Assembly: GCA_031392945.1 (NCBI GenBank)
Contig: JANMVT010000261.1
Coordinates: 1-8,499 of the forward strand
Length of the DNA: 8,499 nt
Reading direction: 5' to 3'
Origin: JANYCG01 sp031392945
GTDB lineage: Bacteria > Pseudomonadota > Gammaproteobacteria > Burkholderiales > Burkholderiaceae_C
Part shown: positions 7,011-8,499 of the stretch, in pieces
Layout of the letters: each line of letters opens with the position of its first letter
Position numbering within the stretch: the first letter of the stretch is position 1
Notes under the pieces: generated by a model
The model's input: only the letters and a program-made list of their open reading frames with translations
What the model was told of the DNA's origin: nothing
Databases searched by the model: none
Made by a program: the position numbers and the translations under genes

Positions 7011-7040
7011 TTTTGGGGAAATCAATTTTGGGGAAATCGA
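7011..7040. repeat. Tandem repeat, 15 bp x 2
   Basis: Two copies of ttttggggaaatcaa (the second ends cga; 14 of 15 identical) encode DFPKI twice at the start of the transposase frame. Because 15 is a multiple of three the frame is kept. Confidence 0.85.
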
Positions 7041-7134
7041 TAGCCAAGCGTCAAGGAACGGAGTACTATCACCAAGGAGTTTGTTTGTTTTTCAAAATAG
7101 TTCTGAGAGGAGACCGGTAGTGCGGCCAGTTCAC

Positions 7135-7150
7135 CAGATAGTCGGCATTG
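7135..7150 (-). repeat. Terminal inverted repeat of the IS, distal (transposase 5') end
   Basis: Read on the minus strand from 7150 the sequence is caatgccgactatctg, which resembles the IS4 terminus (TAATGCCGAT...) and the other end of this element (aatggcacttac). It sets the outer boundary of the element about 40 bp before the dppB-type gene. Confidence 0.5.
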
Positions 7151-7190
7151 AGCGCACGACAGCCGACCTTGCCGGGTGTGGTTACGTTTG

Positions 7191-8147
7191 ATGCGCGGCT
7201 ACATTCTGCGTCGCCTGTTTGCCCTGCTGCCCACCCTGGTTTTGGCCAGCCTGATCGTCTTTGTCACGGTGCGCCTGATTCCGGGTGACGTGATCGACCT
7301 GATGCTGAGCCAGAACGACGTCACCGCCGACAAACGCAGCCGCGAACAGTTAATTGCTGCCCTTGGCCTGGACGTGCCGATGTGGCAGCAGTACTTCCGC
7401 TGGATCGGCGCGATCGTGCTGCACGGCGATCTTGGCAATTCACTCTGGCAGGGCACCCCGGTGGCCAGTCAGTTGCTGGCGCGTCTGCCGGTTACCTTCG
7501 AGCTGGGCGCCATCGCACTGGCGGTCGGACTGGTCATCGCACTGCCCATCGGCGTGTACTCGGCGCTGCGCCAGGACACCCCGGGTGATTACCTAGCACG
7601 CTCATTTTCCATCCTGCTATTGGCCGTGCCGAGTTTCTGGCTGGGCACCATGGTGGTGGTATTCCCGTCGATCTGGTGGGGGTGGTCGCCGCCGATCGAG
7701 TTCACACCTTTCATGCAGTCCCCCAATAAGAACCTGCAGCAGATGCTCCTGCCCGGCATGGTACTGGGTGCCGCGCTGTCGGCCATCACCATGCGGCTGA
7801 CGCGCACCATGATGCTGGAGGTGCTGCGCCAGGATTACATCCGCACCGCCTGGGCCAAGGGCTTGACCGAGCGCCTGGTGATCGTACGCCATGCGCTGCG
7901 CAATGCGCTGATTCCGGTGGTCACCCTGATCGGGCTGCAGGCCCCTCTGCTGATCGGCGGTGCGGTGATCATCGAGCAGATTTTCGTCATCCCCGGCATG
8001 GGCCTGCTGTTGCTCGAAGCGGTACAGCAGCGCGACTATCCTGTCATCACCGGCGTCTTCCTGATGGTCGGCGTGGCGGTGATGCTGATCAACCTGATTG
8101 TGGACCTCAGCTATGGCTTCCTTGATCCCAAGGTGAGAATCCGCTGA
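7191..8147 (+). CDS. Peptide/nickel-type ABC transporter permease, DppB family
   Basis: A 318-residue inner-membrane permease of the Dpp/Opp/Nik class. It starts MRGYILRRLFALLPTLVLASLIVFV (first helix), followed by RLIPGDVIDLML, a periplasmic region with HGDLGNSLWQG (78-88), and further helices. The EAA loop that docks the ATPase is at about 212-245 (LRQDYIRTAWAKGLTERLVIVRHALRNALIP). It ends LSYGFLDPKVRIR as usual for DppB. It would pair with DppC, a periplasmic binding protein and two ATPases to import peptides or related solutes. The ATG at 7191 is preferred because the family N-terminus begins there; an in-frame GTG at 7176 would add five residues. There is no good Shine-Dalgarno, and the IS ends only about 40 bp upstream, so the native leader and any upstream binding-protein gene may be lost. 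Confidence 0.9.
   Translation: MRGYILRRLFALLPTLVLASLIVFVTVRLIPGDVIDLMLSQNDVTADKRSREQLIAALGLDVPMWQQYFRWIGAIVLHGDLGNSLWQGTPVASQLLARLPVTFELGAIALAVGLVIALPIGVYSALRQDTPGDYLARSFSILLLAVPSFWLGTMVVVFPSIWWGWSPPIEFTPFMQSPNKNLQQMLLPGMVLGAALSAITMRLTRTMMLEVLRQDYIRTAWAKGLTERLVIVRHALRNALIPVVTLIGLQAPLLIGGAVIIEQIFVIPGMGLLLLEAVQQRDYPVITGVFLMVGVAVMLINLIVDLSYGFLDPKVRIR
8130..8137 (+). promoter_or_regulatory. Ribosome binding site of the dppC-type gene
   Basis: AAGGTGAG lies nine bases before the ATG at 8147, inside the end of the dppB-type gene. It supports the choice of start for a gene that overlaps its neighbour. Confidence 0.5.
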
Positions 8148-8499
8148 TGGCTGCGGCACTGCCCATTGTTGACAAGACCCGCAGCTACGGCTTCTGGGCC
8201 CGGCTATGGCGGGACAAGCCACTGGGGGTCGCCGGCGGGCTGGTGCTGGCGCTATTCCTGTTTTGCGGCGTGTTTGCCGACGTGATCAGTCCCTATGGTT
8301 TCAACGACATCGCCCCGGCTGAACGTCTTCAGCCACCCAGCCTGGACCATTGGTTCGGCACCGACAACCTCGGCCGCGACGTGCTGTCGCGCTGCCTCTA
8401 CGGCGCCCAGCTGTCGGTCATCATCGGCTGCTCGGCGGCATTGCTGGCCACCCTGATCTCGGCGCTGGTCGGCATCGTCAGTGGCTACTTTGGCGGCAA
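8147..8499 (+). CDS. Peptide/nickel-type ABC transporter permease, DppC family (3'-partial)
   Basis: Starts at an ATG that shares one base with the preceding stop (TGATG at 8145-8149) and stays open to the right edge, giving 117 codons of a protein usually near 290 residues. The N-terminus has a short cytoplasmic part (SYGFWARLWRDKPLG), a first membrane helix (VAGGLVLALFLFCGVFADVI), then the DppC hallmark FGTDNLGRDVLSRCLYGAQLSVIIG and a second helix toward SGYFGG. It forms the membrane channel with the DppB-type partner; the overlap shows translational coupling. The ATPase genes would be expected further right. Subfamily firm, substrate unknown. Confidence 0.9.
   Translation, partial: MAAALPIVDKTRSYGFWARLWRDKPLGVAGGLVLALFLFCGVFADVISPYGFNDIAPAERLQPPSLDHWFGTDNLGRDVLSRCLYGAQLSVIIGCSAALLATLISALVGIVSGYFGG

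Larger units (their letters stand above)
6217..7047 (-). pseudogene. IS4-family transposase with in-frame internal deletion of the catalytic core
   Basis: A 276-codon frame. Residues 28-78 (RATQAVEFFNVLTSPELLET to FMRQVLEADGS) match the N-terminal part of IS4-family transposases of about 440 residues, and residues 79-276 (HIVCWPKP onward) match their C-terminal third. Roughly 150 to 170 residues between them are missing without a frameshift; the seam is near 6811-6816. That segment normally carries the first two catalytic aspartates (the DGT and AD-x-L-Y regions). The glutamate motif is kept perfectly as Y136-x2-R139-x3-E143-x6-K150 (YREK). The protein therefore cannot transpose by itself. 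The frame starts at a TTG (7047) just after a TGA, and its first 20 or so codons consist of short tandem repeats, so the true start may lie further in. The family call is firm; the extent of the loss is from memory of relatives. Confidence 0.8.
6208..7150 (-). mobile_element. IS4-family insertion sequence, internally deleted (non-autonomous)
   Basis: Both ends are recognisable. The left end begins aatggcacttac at 6209, right after the transposase stop. The right end, read inward on the minus strand, begins caatgccgactatct at 7150, like IS4-type termini (TAATGCCGAT...). The span is about 0.94 kb where relatives are about 1.4 to 1.5 kb, because the middle of the transposase gene is missing. The 13 bases outside each end do not match, so no target duplication is seen. 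The two flanks belong to unrelated genes. End positions are by eye and could be off by a base or two. Confidence 0.75.

Noticed and set aside
7176..7190. GTG start giving a longer DppB-type protein
   Set aside because: It adds only five residues (MWLRL) before the usual family beginning and has no Shine-Dalgarno; kept as an alternative, not chosen.
7617..8222. 201-codon open frame on the minus strand
   Set aside because: Shadow of the DppB-type permease; rich in His, Gln and Asp from reading membrane codons backwards, with no domain.
1..8499. CRISPR array, tRNA, rRNA or phage/defence genes
   Set aside because: No regularly spaced repeats, tRNA-like cloverleaf, rRNA sequence or defence-type domains were seen on either strand.

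Overview
The window looks like a piece of a GC-rich (roughly 60 to 65% by eye) betaproteobacterial chromosome, most like Comamonadaceae/Burkholderiales. This is judged from codon choice, the look of the proteins and the gene neighbourhoods; no search was run.

Left part, + strand (1-2162): the C-terminal FCD domain of a GntR-family regulator runs in from the left edge. A 98-bp gap follows that contains a GntR-type palindrome (gttgt-acg-acaac). Next is a translationally coupled azlC-azlD pair, a two-component branched-chain amino acid exporter that the regulator plausibly controls. A DsbA-fold protein of the 2-hydroxychromene-2-carboxylate isomerase / kappa-GST family follows from its own AT-rich promoter-like region.

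Convergent gap (2162-2284): this is almost filled by an imperfect inverted repeat whose 26-nt arms begin inside the isomerase stop codon. All four mismatches become G:U wobbles in RNA made from the minus strand, so the downstream end of the minus-strand operon could fold into a fully paired stem.

Middle part, minus strand (2285-6208, read right to left): the order is a 90-codon remnant of acetoacetyl-CoA synthetase, an SDR dehydrogenase, a metal-dependent amidohydrolase and an acyl-CoA synthetase. Ligase, SDR and amidohydrolase together match the enzyme classes of the hydrolytic (retro-Claisen, non-beta-oxidative) route known for p-hydroxycinnamate side-chain removal, without a visible hydratase. 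The substrate is inferred only.

Right part (6208-8499): an IS4-family element of about 0.94 kb has lost the middle of its transposase, including the region that normally carries both catalytic aspartates. It keeps both recognisable ends. It cuts off the acetoacetyl-CoA synthetase gene, whose 5' part does not reappear on the other side; instead a dppB/dppC-type peptide/nickel ABC permease operon starts about 40 bp beyond the element. No target-site duplication is visible, so the element marks a deletion or rearrangement junction, or possibly an assembly join. The second permease runs off the right edge.
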